Source: Bordetella petrii (GTDB lineage Bacteria > Pseudomonadota > Gammaproteobacteria > Burkholderiales > Burkholderiaceae_B). Taken from it: a stretch of DNA of 42,529 bases. Every line of letters starts with the position of its first letter. The stretch's first letter is position 1. The notes under the pieces were generated by a model, which saw nothing but the letters and a program-made list of their open reading frames with translations, ran no database searches and was not told the origin of the DNA. The position numbers and the translations under genes were made by a program. The stretch covers positions 1-42,529 of the forward strand of contig WMBV01000042.1 in NCBI GenBank assembly GCA_017745595.1. The letters run 5' to 3'. Below, one piece after another: positions 1 through 8,800 of the stretch.

Positions 1-62
1 CCGGACTCGACCCGCTTGATCGCTTCAATAATCTGCGCGTCCGTGAACTTCGATCGCTTCAT
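1..62 (-). CDS. IS3-family transposase OrfA, N-terminal fragment
   Basis: The ATG at 62 opens a minus-strand frame reading MKRSKFTDAQIIEAIKRVES up to the window edge. This is the typical start of an IS3-family OrfA, the helix-turn-helix protein that binds the element ends. Only 20 residues are visible. It differs from the OrfA of the complete element at 958-2166, so two different IS3-type elements flank the broken gene between them. Confidence 0.7.
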   Translation of the reverse strand, partial: MKRSKFTDAQIIEAIKRVES

Positions 63-121
63 TTGTAGAACCCCTCTGTCGAGAAAATTCTACCTCTCAC
101 GCCACTGGTTTTCCGGGGGCA
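1..121 (-). mobile_element. Terminal part of an IS3-family insertion sequence, cut by the window edge
   Basis: The stretch holds the first codons of an IS3-type orfA on the minus strand, followed outward by about 60 bases of non-coding end. Reading from position 121 leftward on the minus strand the sequence starts TGCCCCCGGAAAACC; IS3-family ends begin with TG, so the element edge is probably position 121. An open frame of a pyruvyl transferase starts immediately beyond it, which supports this as the insertion point. The other end lies outside the window, so inverted repeat and target duplication cannot be checked. Confidence 0.6.
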
Positions 122-772
122 TTACCGTCTAATATTGATTCCACAAAGAAGGCGATGGCGACAATCTCTCTTGGGCCAGAAGAAAGGTGGGTCCAGAACC
201 TTATTATGAAAATTGAGGGGGATGTTATTGGCCAGAATGATCCAACCGAAGAACAAATCGCGCGAGGGGAGATCTCTAAAGAGTTTTTTCTCTCTGAGGA
301 AAACAAGCTTTGGCTATCGCCGTTTATTAAGAACTTATTGTCTCGCGGAGATGTCTCCAAGGGTGATTATTTTGACTATGTGCAAGGCCATTTCAAAAAA
401 TTCTATACAATACCTGAGTGGCGGAATCACATAAAATCCAATTACGGGTTTTGTTTTGGTACTCGCTTTCATGGGAATATGATTGCGCTCCAGTCCGGAG
501 TTCAAGCTCTATGGCTGGTTCATGATATGAGGACAAAAGAGCTGTGCGATCATCTTAATCTGCCGTCTACTTCGATAGAGTATGTTGGTTCCGACACAGA
601 AGTCCAGGATTTGTATGATAAATGTGATTATCGTAAATTCTGGCAGAATATGCCAAAAAGGACGAGAGAGTTTGTGAACTATTTGTCGGGCAACGGCGTG
701 TCAGATCTGATGGATGAGGGGATAGTCGAAATTTTCGATCGTTTGATATCCAAGAAGTATGGTATGGCGTAG
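122..772 (+). pseudogene. Polysaccharide pyruvyl transferase family protein, 5'-truncated by an IS
   Basis: About 216 codons remain. The frame is open from the IS edge at 122, well before the first ATG at 155, so the visible ATG is probably not the original start. The protein matches the C-terminal half of the intact pyruvyl transferase homolog encoded at 12292-13479. Shared blocks are GTRFHGN, LWLVHD versus LWVVHD, and FVNYLSGNGV versus FFNYMNLHGV. In this family the GTRFHGN segment belongs to the donor-binding half of a GT-B-like fold. Roughly 200 N-terminal residues are missing compared with the intact copy, so it should be inactive. The sequence is AT-richer than the 22-42 kb region. A shorter expressed protein from ATG 155 cannot be excluded but would lack half the enzyme. 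Confidence 0.75.
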
Positions 773-957
773 TCATTCTACTCGGCTGGCAGTTCGATGA
801 AAAGTTCTTCGCAGGCTCGGACAACATGCGAAGAACGTCGATATTGCTAGCGATGAGCCTGCCGGCAACCTAATAGTGATGGTCGAGAAAGCAGGGGCTA
901 ATTTTCGATCGCATTCACCACGCAGGGCAGCCGCCAGCTATATCTATAGTGAAGAGC

Positions 958-977
958 TGGCGGCGTAAGCACCCCTG
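958..977. repeat. IS3-element terminal inverted repeat, end beyond orfB
   Basis: It starts TGGCGGCGTAAGC and pairs with the repeat at 2147-2166. It lies just outside the orfB stop codon at 978-980. Confidence 0.75.
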
Positions 978-1841
978 TCAAGTAGACGGCGGTCGATAGA
1001 GATTCGGAGCGTGGGTTAGCCGGGGCATGAATTGCACCGGCGGGATGCCGACCAGGGCTTCGTGCGGGCGGTATTCGTTGTAGTCGACCAGCCACTGCTC
1101 AGTAATGGCCTGGACCTGCTCTAGGTTCGCGAAGAGATGCGCGTCGAGTACTTCCGTGAGGTATGTCCGGTTGAAGCGCTCGATGAAAGCGTTCTGATTC
1201 GGCTTGCCTGGCTGGATATAGCGCACCGCAATACCTTTAGCGGCCCACTCAGTAAAGGCCTCCGAGACCATCTCGGGACCGTTGTCCAGGCGAATCGCGT
1301 CCGGCGTTCTATAACAGTCGATCAGGCGGCTCAAAACGCGGATCAGCCTGGCGGATGGGATGGATGTGCCGACCTCGATGGCCAGGCATTCTCGATTCGC
1401 TTCATCGATCACGTTCAATGTCCGGAACCGCCGGCCGCAATACAAGGCGTCGTGCATGAAATCCAAAGCCCAGCAGCGGTTTGGCTCGCTTGCCAGGTCC
1501 AGCGGCTGACGGGGCCGGTCTGGTAGCCGCTTCTTGCAACGCCGAGGCAGATTCAAACCCATATTGCAGTACACCCGGCGCACACGCTTCTTGTTCCAGC
1601 AGTGGCCGTCAAGCCGCAAACGGGTAAAGCATTTCCAGAACCCCCATCGCCCATGTCGGCTGACGATGACATTGAGCGCCTCGATCACGTCGGCATCTCG
1701 CTCGGATGCCGACGCTGGCCTCTTGTAGTACGCCGCCCGCGACAGGCCTGCAATTCGACAGGCGCGGGCGATCGACAGTCGGGCTTGCACCAACTGTTCG
1801 ACCATCTCGCGCCTGGCCGACGGCGTCAGGATTTTCGGTTC
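978..1841 (-). CDS. IS3-family transposase OrfB, DDE integrase domain
   Basis: This is the catalytic half of the transposase, made as an OrfAB fusion by -1 frameshifting. The frames meet around 1830-1841 at a CGAAAATCC tract, and the coordinates given are the part after that site (287 residues). An HTH_21-like segment comes first (REMVEQLVQARLSIARACR), followed by the rve integrase core. The DDE residues are visible in the blocks ALDFMHD, RLDNGPE and NAFIERFN, and the tail YNEYRPHEAL is the usual IS3 ending. No internal stop or frame break is present beyond the programmed one. Function: cutting and joining of the element ends through a circular intermediate, as known for IS3-family elements. 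Confidence 0.85.
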   Translation of the reverse strand, partial: EPKILTPSARREMVEQLVQARLSIARACRIAGLSRAAYYKRPASASERDADVIEALNVIVSRHGRWGFWKCFTRLRLDGHCWNKKRVRRVYCNMGLNLPRRCKKRLPDRPRQPLDLASEPNRCWALDFMHDALYCGRRFRTLNVIDEANRECLAIEVGTSIPSARLIRVLSRLIDCYRTPDAIRLDNGPEMVSEAFTEWAAKGIAVRYIQPGKPNQNAFIERFNRTYLTEVLDAHLFANLEQVQAITEQWLVDYNEYRPHEALVGIPPVQFMPRLTHAPNLYRPPST

Positions 1842-2092
1842 AGAACATCCTTGATCGCCGAATTCTCCAGGGCCAGATCCGCGTACATGCGCTTGAGCTT
1901 GGCGTTCTCGGCCTCGAGCTCGCGCAGTCGCTCCAATTCGGACACCTGCACGCCCGAGTACTTGCTCTTCCACTGGTAGTACGTGGCACTGCTGATGCCG
2001 TGTTTGCGGCACAGTTCGGCAACCGGCATACCGGTCTCGCCTTCCTTCAGCACCGCAACGATCTGGCTTTCCGTGAACCTGCTTTTCTTCAA
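1826..2092 (-). CDS. IS3-family transposase OrfA
   Basis: The product has 88 residues, the usual size for OrfA of the IS407-like group. The likely start is the TTG at 2092, giving a protein beginning (M)KKSRFTESQIVAVLKEGE; an open frame continues upstream to 2146 but adds sequence not typical of the family. A helix-turn-helix spans about residues 10-50 (VAELCRKHGISSATYYQWK) and a leucine-zipper-like coiled coil follows (SELERLRELEAENAKLKRMY). It ends at 1826 in VLNRKS, and ribosomes shifting to -1 just before the stop enter OrfB. The TTG start would keep expression low. Confidence 0.8.
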   Translation of the reverse strand: MKKSRFTESQIVAVLKEGETGMPVAELCRKHGISSATYYQWKSKYSGVQVSELERLRELEAENAKLKRMYADLALENSAIKDVLNRKS

Positions 2093-2146
2093 GGGAGTCT
2101 CCGACTCGTGGAGGCTCCGAAATTCTACTGGCTGATGTCTACCCAT

Positions 2147-2166
2147 AGGGGGAGCTTACGGCGGCA
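2147..2166. repeat. IS3-element terminal inverted repeat, end before orfA
   Basis: Read on the minus strand it begins TGCCGCCGTAAGC and pairs with 958-977 (15 of the first 18 bases match). Confidence 0.75.
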
Positions 2167-2343
2167 CATGTCGAGCGCTACCAATACAGGTCAAGCTTTT
2201 TTCGCCCGCCAATGGCGGTTTTGCATCGGCCACGCGGACTTGCGTCGGATTTTCGAGCGCTAACCTGAAACTGCATGTTCAGTTCCGGCATCGATCTGAC
2301 ACGTCACGCGCTAAATTTTTCTTGATCGGGTGAAAGTGCATTC

Positions 2344-3816
2344 TTAGTTTTTGGCGTGAATAATTACAACTGATCTGGGCTCAATCCCCACAGTTTGGTC
2401 ACTAGCTTTTTTCACGGAAGCTGTGCATGTGGTTTCTTGTGGCTTACCATTCTGCTGTTGAGTAAAGCGGGATACTTTTACTTCACCACTCTTATTGAAT
2501 CGAAAATGTACATCGACGGCCTTTGAGCCCTTGTTTACAACCATGGCGTGATGTGTGGCAGTGTCTCCTGTATTGAGTAAATAAAGAGACGGTGAAAGAG
2601 CCGCCTCTGCCACCGGTTGATCGGCCGTAATTTGATTCGCCAATGAAAGGAGCTGGCCTGCTGTGCTTAGGCTGGAATCAGGGGCGATCAGGCTTTCCCA
2701 TCCTCGCTGGTCGGTTCGCATTGGCCAGTATAAAGCATAATCTACACCGCCAGCCGCATTATTGCCAAAATGGATCGCTATCTCAAGTAATCGCTGCATT
2801 GCAGGCATTCTACTTTCCGGATCGCGCTTGATATTCCATTCTGTCAACGCAAGCGGCACGACTCCTCCCTTTGCTGCATCGAGCTTTTCCTTGAAGTTTC
2901 GAAGGCTGGTGGTTCTATGGAATGCCTTCTTGCCTTGCGGCCATTGAGGCATGCCATATTTATGTATTACGACGAAATCAAAACTGTCCCTGGCTTCGGC
3001 AAGAAGTGTAGGCCACCATTTTGCCAAGGCTTCGCTCTTTTTATTCTTGCCACTAGGAGAATAAGCTTCTAAACGGATCTCTCTTGCGCCCGATGGCCCG
3101 GCAGCCCCGATCTTAATTGTCGGATCTGCAGCCCGCATAGCTTTTGCGTATGCATTCAAGACCTGTGCATACTCTTCGGCAGTGAAGGAGTTGCTCTTCA
3201 GGTATGGTTCGTTGCCGATCTCCCAATATGGGACATGATAACCGGCGCTTTTCACCGCAGCTACCCAGCGAGCAGCTTTATCGGCATATTTCTGCAAATT
3301 CTTCTCTAACCCGCCATTCTCCCGCAAAGCACTATCGATATTGACAACGAAAAAAATGTTCTTCACACCAAGCCGTTTTGCTGTTGCAAGAAACTCTAAA
3401 TAGTCAGTACGCTCGGCCTTCAACTTAGCTGTCTTTGCTTCTTTGGGCCATTCGCTGGGGCGCAAGACAGAGGATGTCTCCCAATCGTAATTGTCTGCCA
3501 CCTCGCCTCCGGGAAAGCGGAGGGCAGTGATCCCTGCATTTTTCAGATTTTCCGATCCTAGACTATTCCAGAACTTGTCGTCATCTGTATTAAATAGCGT
3601 GGATGCCCCGTATAGATTCTGTGACGCACGAGCAGAATGCATGCCGGCGGGCACTGTGAATGAGTCTTTAACATGGCCATTAATTTGCAAACAAGAATCT
3701 GCTGCATATGCCACGCAAGAAGACATCAAGCCGCTGACTACGCAAGCAAGCCTTAGATATCTCCCGGTGGCCGAGCGCTCAGCGCTGTAGGGTACTTTAG
3801 AGTGTGCTTCTGGCAT
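2344..3816 (-). CDS. Secreted clan GH-A glycoside hydrolase (GH39/51/79-like)
   Basis: 490 residues. A positively charged start is followed by a hydrophobic segment (residues 21-36) and an AYA-AD signal peptidase I site near residue 38, so the enzyme is probably exported. The fold is suggested by the two glutamates of clan GH-A retaining glycosidases: acid/base E203 in WEIGNEP and nucleophile E326 in ALTEWN, about 120 residues apart as expected for an eight-stranded barrel. The C-terminal 100 residues look like a small beta-sandwich. The exact GH family and substrate cannot be read from the sequence; arabinofuranosidase-, xylosidase- and glucuronidase-like families share this pattern. Beside a polysaccharide locus, trimming or release of the local glycan is plausible (inference). 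The gene is downstream of, and co-oriented with, the sulfotransferase at 3921-4520, 104 bases apart. No strong ribosome binding site precedes the ATG at 3816. Confidence 0.75.
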   Translation of the reverse strand: MPEAHSKVPYSAERSATGRYLRLACVVSGLMSSCVAYAADSCLQINGHVKDSFTVPAGMHSARASQNLYGASTLFNTDDDKFWNSLGSENLKNAGITALRFPGGEVADNYDWETSSVLRPSEWPKEAKTAKLKAERTDYLEFLATAKRLGVKNIFFVVNIDSALRENGGLEKNLQKYADKAARWVAAVKSAGYHVPYWEIGNEPYLKSNSFTAEEYAQVLNAYAKAMRAADPTIKIGAAGPSGAREIRLEAYSPSGKNKKSEALAKWWPTLLAEARDSFDFVVIHKYGMPQWPQGKKAFHRTTSLRNFKEKLDAAKGGVVPLALTEWNIKRDPESRMPAMQRLLEIAIHFGNNAAGGVDYALYWPMRTDQRGWESLIAPDSSLSTAGQLLSLANQITADQPVAEAALSPSLYLLNTGDTATHHAMVVNKGSKAVDVHFRFNKSGEVKVSRFTQQQNGKPQETTCTASVKKASDQTVGIEPRSVVIIHAKN

Positions 3817-3895
3817 AGGCTATGCTTTTCAATGTTGGCGGAGGCCCATAAAAAAATGGCCCGTGCGGTAGCGCGGCAGGTCATATTCTTAATTT

Positions 3896-3911
3896 ACACC
3901 TGTTAAGGTGT
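3896..3911. terminator. Weak stem-loop between sulfotransferase and glycosidase genes
   Basis: ACACCT-GTTA-AGGTGT forms a 6-bp stem with a 4-base loop just downstream of the minus-strand sulfotransferase stop. It is followed on the minus strand by an AT-rich tract without a clean run of T. It could attenuate readthrough into the glycosidase gene. Confidence 0.3.
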
Positions 3912-3920
3912 CATAGCCTC

Positions 3921-4520
3921 TCATGGTTCGTACTCGAATTGGGTGAAATCCCGCGCATAATGTTCTTGGACTCGAATTCTGTCTACGTGGTCCCACGTAA
4001 TTTTTCGCCGCTTCGACTTCAATTCGTGAGGCGGTTGCTTGGGAGGATCAACCTCCAGTATCCCTGCTACTTTTGCCAAGGGGGCTTCCAGGCCTTCTTC
4101 CATATGAAAAACTTCTACATCATTGCTGACAAATTCCCATTGCGGTCGCAAATGGTTGTCTAAGACAAATTTATCGCGCTTTTGCTGCTCTAAATGCATT
4201 TCTAGCCAAGGAGAGAAATCGGGAAGACCTTTCCAAAATGACTCCTTAGCTAACTGAGCACGCATGCGATACTCACTTTCTATCCGTTCATACGGGTTAC
4301 GCACAATTGTGAAGATGTAGTCAAAGTAGCCTTCGCCGAGGAGGTTTCGGATGTCCTGGGCGCGATAATGCTGAGGTGTACAGCGGCTGATTGCGGGAAT
4401 GCCCATGCTAAACAAACGTAGCGGTGCAATGGTTTTCATCCACGCTTCTACTGATGTACCACCTGCTTTGGGAATGTGGATAAAGAGAACGCGCCTTCCG
4501 TTATGCTCAATGAAGGGCAT
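3921..4520 (-). CDS. Sulfotransferase family 2-like protein (first of five)
   Basis: 199 residues, compact for the family. The PAPS 5'-phosphosulfate loop is visible near the N-terminus (FIHIPKAGGTSVEAW, PKAGGTS at 17-23), and the 3'-phosphate-binding segment follows at residues 73-84 (VRNPYERIESEY). This pair is the signature of PAPS-dependent carbohydrate sulfotransferases of the Sulfotransfer_2 type, which move sulfate from PAPS to a sugar hydroxyl. There is no signal peptide or membrane segment, so it should act in the cytoplasm before polymer export. The ATG at 4520 has a good GGAG six bases upstream. It is divergent from the next sulfotransferase gene at 4973. The acceptor is unknown. 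PAPS would come from CysD/CysNC encoded at 21.9-25.6 kb. Confidence 0.8.
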   Translation of the reverse strand: MPFIEHNGRRVLFIHIPKAGGTSVEAWMKTIAPLRLFSMGIPAISRCTPQHYRAQDIRNLLGEGYFDYIFTIVRNPYERIESEYRMRAQLAKESFWKGLPDFSPWLEMHLEQQKRDKFVLDNHLRPQWEFVSNDVEVFHMEEGLEAPLAKVAGILEVDPPKQPPHELKSKRRKITWDHVDRIRVQEHYARDFTQFEYEP

Positions 4521-4972
4521 GAAAATCTCCGCGATTAGTATTCGATTTTGTATTCAATTTGTTCAGGATTACAGAGGAATTTTGCGGGTTGCGTTCGTCT
4601 GAAAGCATACTCGGCACCCAGTAGATATCATGGCATAGACTTGGGCAGCATATCAATGATGCGATGGAGATATTATTATTTTTGTATTGCCTAAGGCATC
4701 AAAATATAAAAAACGCTTGTGAGCGGCCCAAGTCTGCGCTACGTTCAGGCCGGCGCTACCTATTGAAGAAGTTCATTGGGTGAGGCAAACTTGTAAGCTT
4801 TCTTCCATGGAGAGATCATAACGTTCACGTGATGTGACAAAATTACTATGTATGTCTAAGATGCTCTTGGTCCCTAGGCAGGGCGGATGTGCTAGGGGTG
4901 CCCAGCTCGTGTGCAGACTATGATGTTGCGATGAGCCGTGAGTAATGCTCGAGACATGCAGGGGCCCCTCCC
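4521..4972. other. AT-rich divergent intergenic region between two sulfotransferase genes
   Basis: 452 bases with no supported gene. It separates divergently transcribed genes, so promoters for both must lie here or in adjacent DNA. AT-rich tracts occur around 4660-4710 and 4830-4860, but I cannot assign a -35/-10 pair with confidence. No repeat or IS end is recognised. Confidence 0.5.
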
Positions 4973-5737
4973 ATGCCTGATAAAACGATGACTACGAATC
5001 CACAATCTCCTTTCCTCATTCTTACCCTTCGCCGCACAGGTGGCACTTCGTTGATGACGTTTATGTCGGCTGTGTCAACGTTTCCTACGCAGTCGCATGA
5101 GCCATTCAATCCCGATCGGCCGTGGGGCAAGATCGTTGCACGGTATGAGGAAACAAAAAATGTCAAATTTTTGCGTTCCGATATCGAAGCGGTCTTAAGT
5201 CCGCGTCCCAACATCAAGCATTGCTTTGAGATCATTCCAACTATCGTCACACGGGAATTGATAGAAATTTGCTTTAAGTTGGGTTATAAATTCTTTCTTC
5301 TTACTCGTAGCAATGAAGCAGACCGCTTGCTGTCGCTGGCTCTCGCTACAGCAACTGGTGCGTGGGGTCCTGAGACTGCTCAGAAGATTTATCCACGCAT
5401 TCTTACTGGTGAGGTAAAGGTTCCTCCGCTATCAGTGCAGGACTCTGTCAAACGCGCCCGCCTAGACGCTTCGTCGCTCGGTGACACTCTTAAGTTGTTG
5501 CGGCATCGAAATATTCCTTACGAATGGTTGGTTTTTGAGGAAATTTACCAGGGAAAGATTTCAACGGAAGAACAGGCTATTCGCATTGTTTCGACCCTTG
5601 GCGTCCAGACTTTGTCCAATGATCCTAGATTGGCCAGCTTTCGTGAGAGTTCGGGGCAGAACAGTCGTTCGATTCAGCCTTACATTGGAAATATTGAGGC
5701 AGTACGCTTCGCGTTAAAGAACATCTGTATTCCTTAA
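4973..5737 (+). CDS. Sulfotransferase (Stf0/NodH-like)
   Basis: 254 residues. The PAPS-binding loop is at residues 20-26 (RRTGGTS) straight after a hydrophobic strand (FLILTL), and the second binding segment LTRSNEADRLLSLALA at about 110-125 has the Arg and Ser spacing of the 3'-phosphate-binding motif. The RRTGGTS form resembles the Stf0 and nodulation-sulfotransferase branch more than the PKAGGTS type encoded next door, so the two genes probably sulfate different positions (inference). No signal peptide, so it is likely cytoplasmic. The start is uncertain: ATG 4973 lacks a clear ribosome binding site and ATG 4988 is a close alternative. A gap of 113 bases separates it from the large glycosyltransferase gene downstream on the same strand. 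Confidence 0.75.
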   Translation: MPDKTMTTNPQSPFLILTLRRTGGTSLMTFMSAVSTFPTQSHEPFNPDRPWGKIVARYEETKNVKFLRSDIEAVLSPRPNIKHCFEIIPTIVTRELIEICFKLGYKFFLLTRSNEADRLLSLALATATGAWGPETAQKIYPRILTGEVKVPPLSVQDSVKRARLDASSLGDTLKLLRHRNIPYEWLVFEEIYQGKISTEEQAIRIVSTLGVQTLSNDPRLASFRESSGQNSRSIQPYIGNIEAVRFALKNICIP

Positions 5738-5850
5738 TTACACCTATGAATGATGATCTCAATCATCATTCACTGCTACCCGAGCACTGAGGATACTTCC
5801 GCTGAACGGCTCGGGGCGATTGAGTATGTTCCATAATACCGGAGCGTTTA

Positions 5851-8800
5851 ATGCTGTATTTCCCATGCCATGGTGGCGCGTCTTTTTCATGCGAAATCGA
5901 TCTTGCGGAACCTGGGTTTGCAAATTTTTTTTTCGAGAGAGAAGACAAGACTCGAATCCCTTTCCACGTGTCTGTTCGCCCGCAGAATGATTCGGTCATT
6001 CTTAATGCGAAAGAAGGTAACGGCTGGGGCGAAGAAACCACGCTCTCTTATGTTTTCGATTCCCGCCATGCTCTGCTGCGCGTTGACTTTGACGAAGAAA
6101 CTGGGATAACACTGTTCATTAATGATGAGCCATTGCATCGCGCAACAACAGATGATTTTCCAGAAATCGATACGGTGGTGTTCGTTCGCTATGATGGAGC
6201 GATTCTCACCGATACCATTCAAGTAAGTGGAGCAAGCATCCCTTCCCGTGTTGGGGAATGTTCGTTAACTGTGCAGGCTCCATGTCTGCTAAAGGGGTGG
6301 GCGTTTGATCCGAGCAAGCCAACGAGCGAATTGAAGGTAGTGCTGTCGGGAGGGGGACGAAACCCCGATGAGCAATTCATTGCCGATCGCTTTGCATTAG
6401 CTGATACCGCTACCGAGGTAGGTGCGCCATGGCCGGATATAGGGCTTTCCGTGAATTTGCCGGGCCGTATTTGGCAAGATCTGCTCCCCAATGAGGCTGT
6501 TGTTGTTCAAGTTTTTTGTAATGGCATCCCATGCGGCGAACCATTTGAATTGAAGCGTGAAACCGTCGTCGCGAACTTGGAGCTCATGGCTGCTACGAGG
6601 GATACCGCAAACCAAGTGGATCATGTTTCTCTGCTATTTGCGCTGGAGCATATTCGCTTTGGCGGCTTATTGCCTTTACTGAGCTCGGGCACGAAGGAAT
6701 TTTTCCACTCCTGGGCTTCTACCCAATTAGGATTGGCAGCGTTCTTGTCGCCTGACACTGAGGAAGGAAAAGAGGGAGAGAAATTTGGCGTTGATGCGGC
6801 TCCGCCCGAAAATCTGCTTGCCAAAGTTCCATCGGCTACGGAACTGCTAGTTACTCGGGCGCGCAATAGTCTGGTCACGCAGCTGCGAGCCAATCCGAAT
6901 ACCGACGTTGCCAGGCTTTTGCGTGGTGTCGTTGATGGCGGTTTGTTCAGTGCGGAAACACAGCGCCAGTTCTTCCTGGAGGTTGCAGAGTTTCTGACGG
7001 TCAGAGGTGATTTTCCCGCATTATATTCTGTCGCCGCACAGTATGGGCAGCATCATTTTGAGCCGGGCGATAATGTTTGGTACAACTCGACTATTATGCC
7101 CTTTGTTTATATGGCAGGGAATGTCGAGCAATGCCGCAACTTGCTGTGGGGGCTTGGTAAAGCTGAGGGCTGGCTGGTAACTCCAAACCTTGCCTGGACA
7201 GTCTATCAAATCATTAATGGCGAAGATCGAAAGATAGTTTGCAGCGAAAAACAGCGTGAAGAAATCATTTATGCTTATATGGCACTGATCGATCATCAGG
7301 CAGCGGACTACTGGGGGCGTACATTCAGCGAAGATTTTCTCAAGCTGGCCGCACAACTGCTGGCAAACATAGAACGATTTTCTGATTATTTGCGGCTCGA
7401 CGTTGAGTCATTTCTACTTCGATGCTATGGTTTGTCGCAGCGATTTTGGATACTGGTCGACCAACGTGCGTTGGCACTATCCCTGCGTATGGAGGCTGGC
7501 CGCGGGCTGTTCAATAAGATTGCTCAACGTGCGGGGGGGAGTGACGAGGATGTCGATGACGCTATAAATTTTTTTGAGGCTGCCAAGAATCACGATATTA
7601 CGAGATATCGCATTGAGCTGTTCGGCCCGTCCGGCACGCCACCTGAAAATTTGAGCAAGACGGCGAATTTGGCCCATCACTCCGGTGACTTGCCAGAGGC
7701 GTCGCTGCGTTTGATGGCAAGCCCGAGCGCTCCGAACACGGTCGATGATAATGTCGTGTCTGTCGTGCGGCAGGCTGTCAGGGCGCGTTTTTTGTCGGCG
7801 GCAAAGGCACCTTACTATCGCCTGCAACGTAGTGCAGGTAAGCTGATGCGGGCAATTAGTAAGTGCCTGGATACTGGTGAAATGCTAGATCCCGCTCAGA
7901 TCAAAACGCTAATGCCAATGTTGCGAGTGTTGGTTTCGTCGCGTAGCCAGCACTTGGGCCTCACAATGATGGTCATATTGTTTGATAGGATGCTGCTGAG
8001 CGAAAGAGACGCAGAGGCGTCCGCCGTCTTGGCAGAATTATATGGTGGCCTGCAAAATCAACCTGATCCAGCTTCTCTCTGGCAGTATTGTTCTGGCGTG
8101 CGTCAAGCGTTAATCGCGCTGCAACGGAACGAGAAAATGTGTCCGCATCCGATGCGGCGCGCAGTTCTGCAGCTTTTTGGGGCCGACCATCAGTCGGGAG
8201 CGTACGGTGGTCTCGAAAACATAGTACTTCCTATTACTCCGGCGCAGTCATTGCACGACACATTGGTTGTTATTTTTTCTTGTAAAGGTTATTTGGATAC
8301 ACGCATTGAAACAATGCGCAAGGGATGGCTGGCAAAATTATCGGAATTGGCAGTCCCTTATATCATCGTCATTGGCGATGGTGATGGCCGTCTCGAAGGC
8401 GATATCGTGCACCTCGACGCACCGGACGATTATGAGGGGCTACCGCAAAAGACGCTAAAAGCAATCGAATGGGTATTTTCTCGTACGCAGTATTCGTACA
8501 TGTATAAAGTCGATGACGATTGTTTTCTGAATGCGGAGGAGTTCTTCGATAGCTTCAGCTATCGAAAGTTCGATTATTACGGCAGAATCATTCGCCGCCA
8601 ACCTGGCCTGTTGGATCGTGCATGGCATCATGAGAAATCCACGTCACTCCGCGGCAAATATGAACTGGACAAGTCGCCAGGAGGCTCAGTTTACGCCGAT
8701 GGTGGCTCAGGATACGTAATTAGTCGCCATGCCATGCATGCTGTCCTTAATGCCGCTACCACGCGTGCAGGCCACGAGCTTATCAAGTACTCCTTCATGG

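Larger units (their letters stand above)
958..2166 (-). mobile_element. Complete IS3-family insertion sequence, 1209 bp
   Basis: The element carries overlapping orfA and orfB in the -1 arrangement of the IS3 family. Imperfect terminal inverted repeats are visible: TGGCGGCGTAAGCACCCC from 958 rightward and TGCCGCCGTAAGCTCCCC read on the minus strand from 2166, with 15 of 18 bases identical. Both begin with TG, as expected. The bases just outside the ends (GAGC on the left, CATG on the right) do not match, so no target duplication is evident. The flanks may have been rearranged after insertion. OrfA and OrfB both appear intact, so the element could still be active. I cannot name the ISfinder entry. 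Confidence 0.85.

Noticed and set aside
730-911. 12-base direct repeat AATTTTCGATCG at 730-741 and 900-911
   Set aside because: It does not flank the IS ends or any clear element, and such a short repeat in AT-rich DNA may be chance.
2206-2222. Small stem CCGCC-AAT-GGCGG followed by TTTT
   Set aside because: The T-run is on the plus strand, where no gene ends; on the minus strand the hairpin is followed by A-rich sequence.
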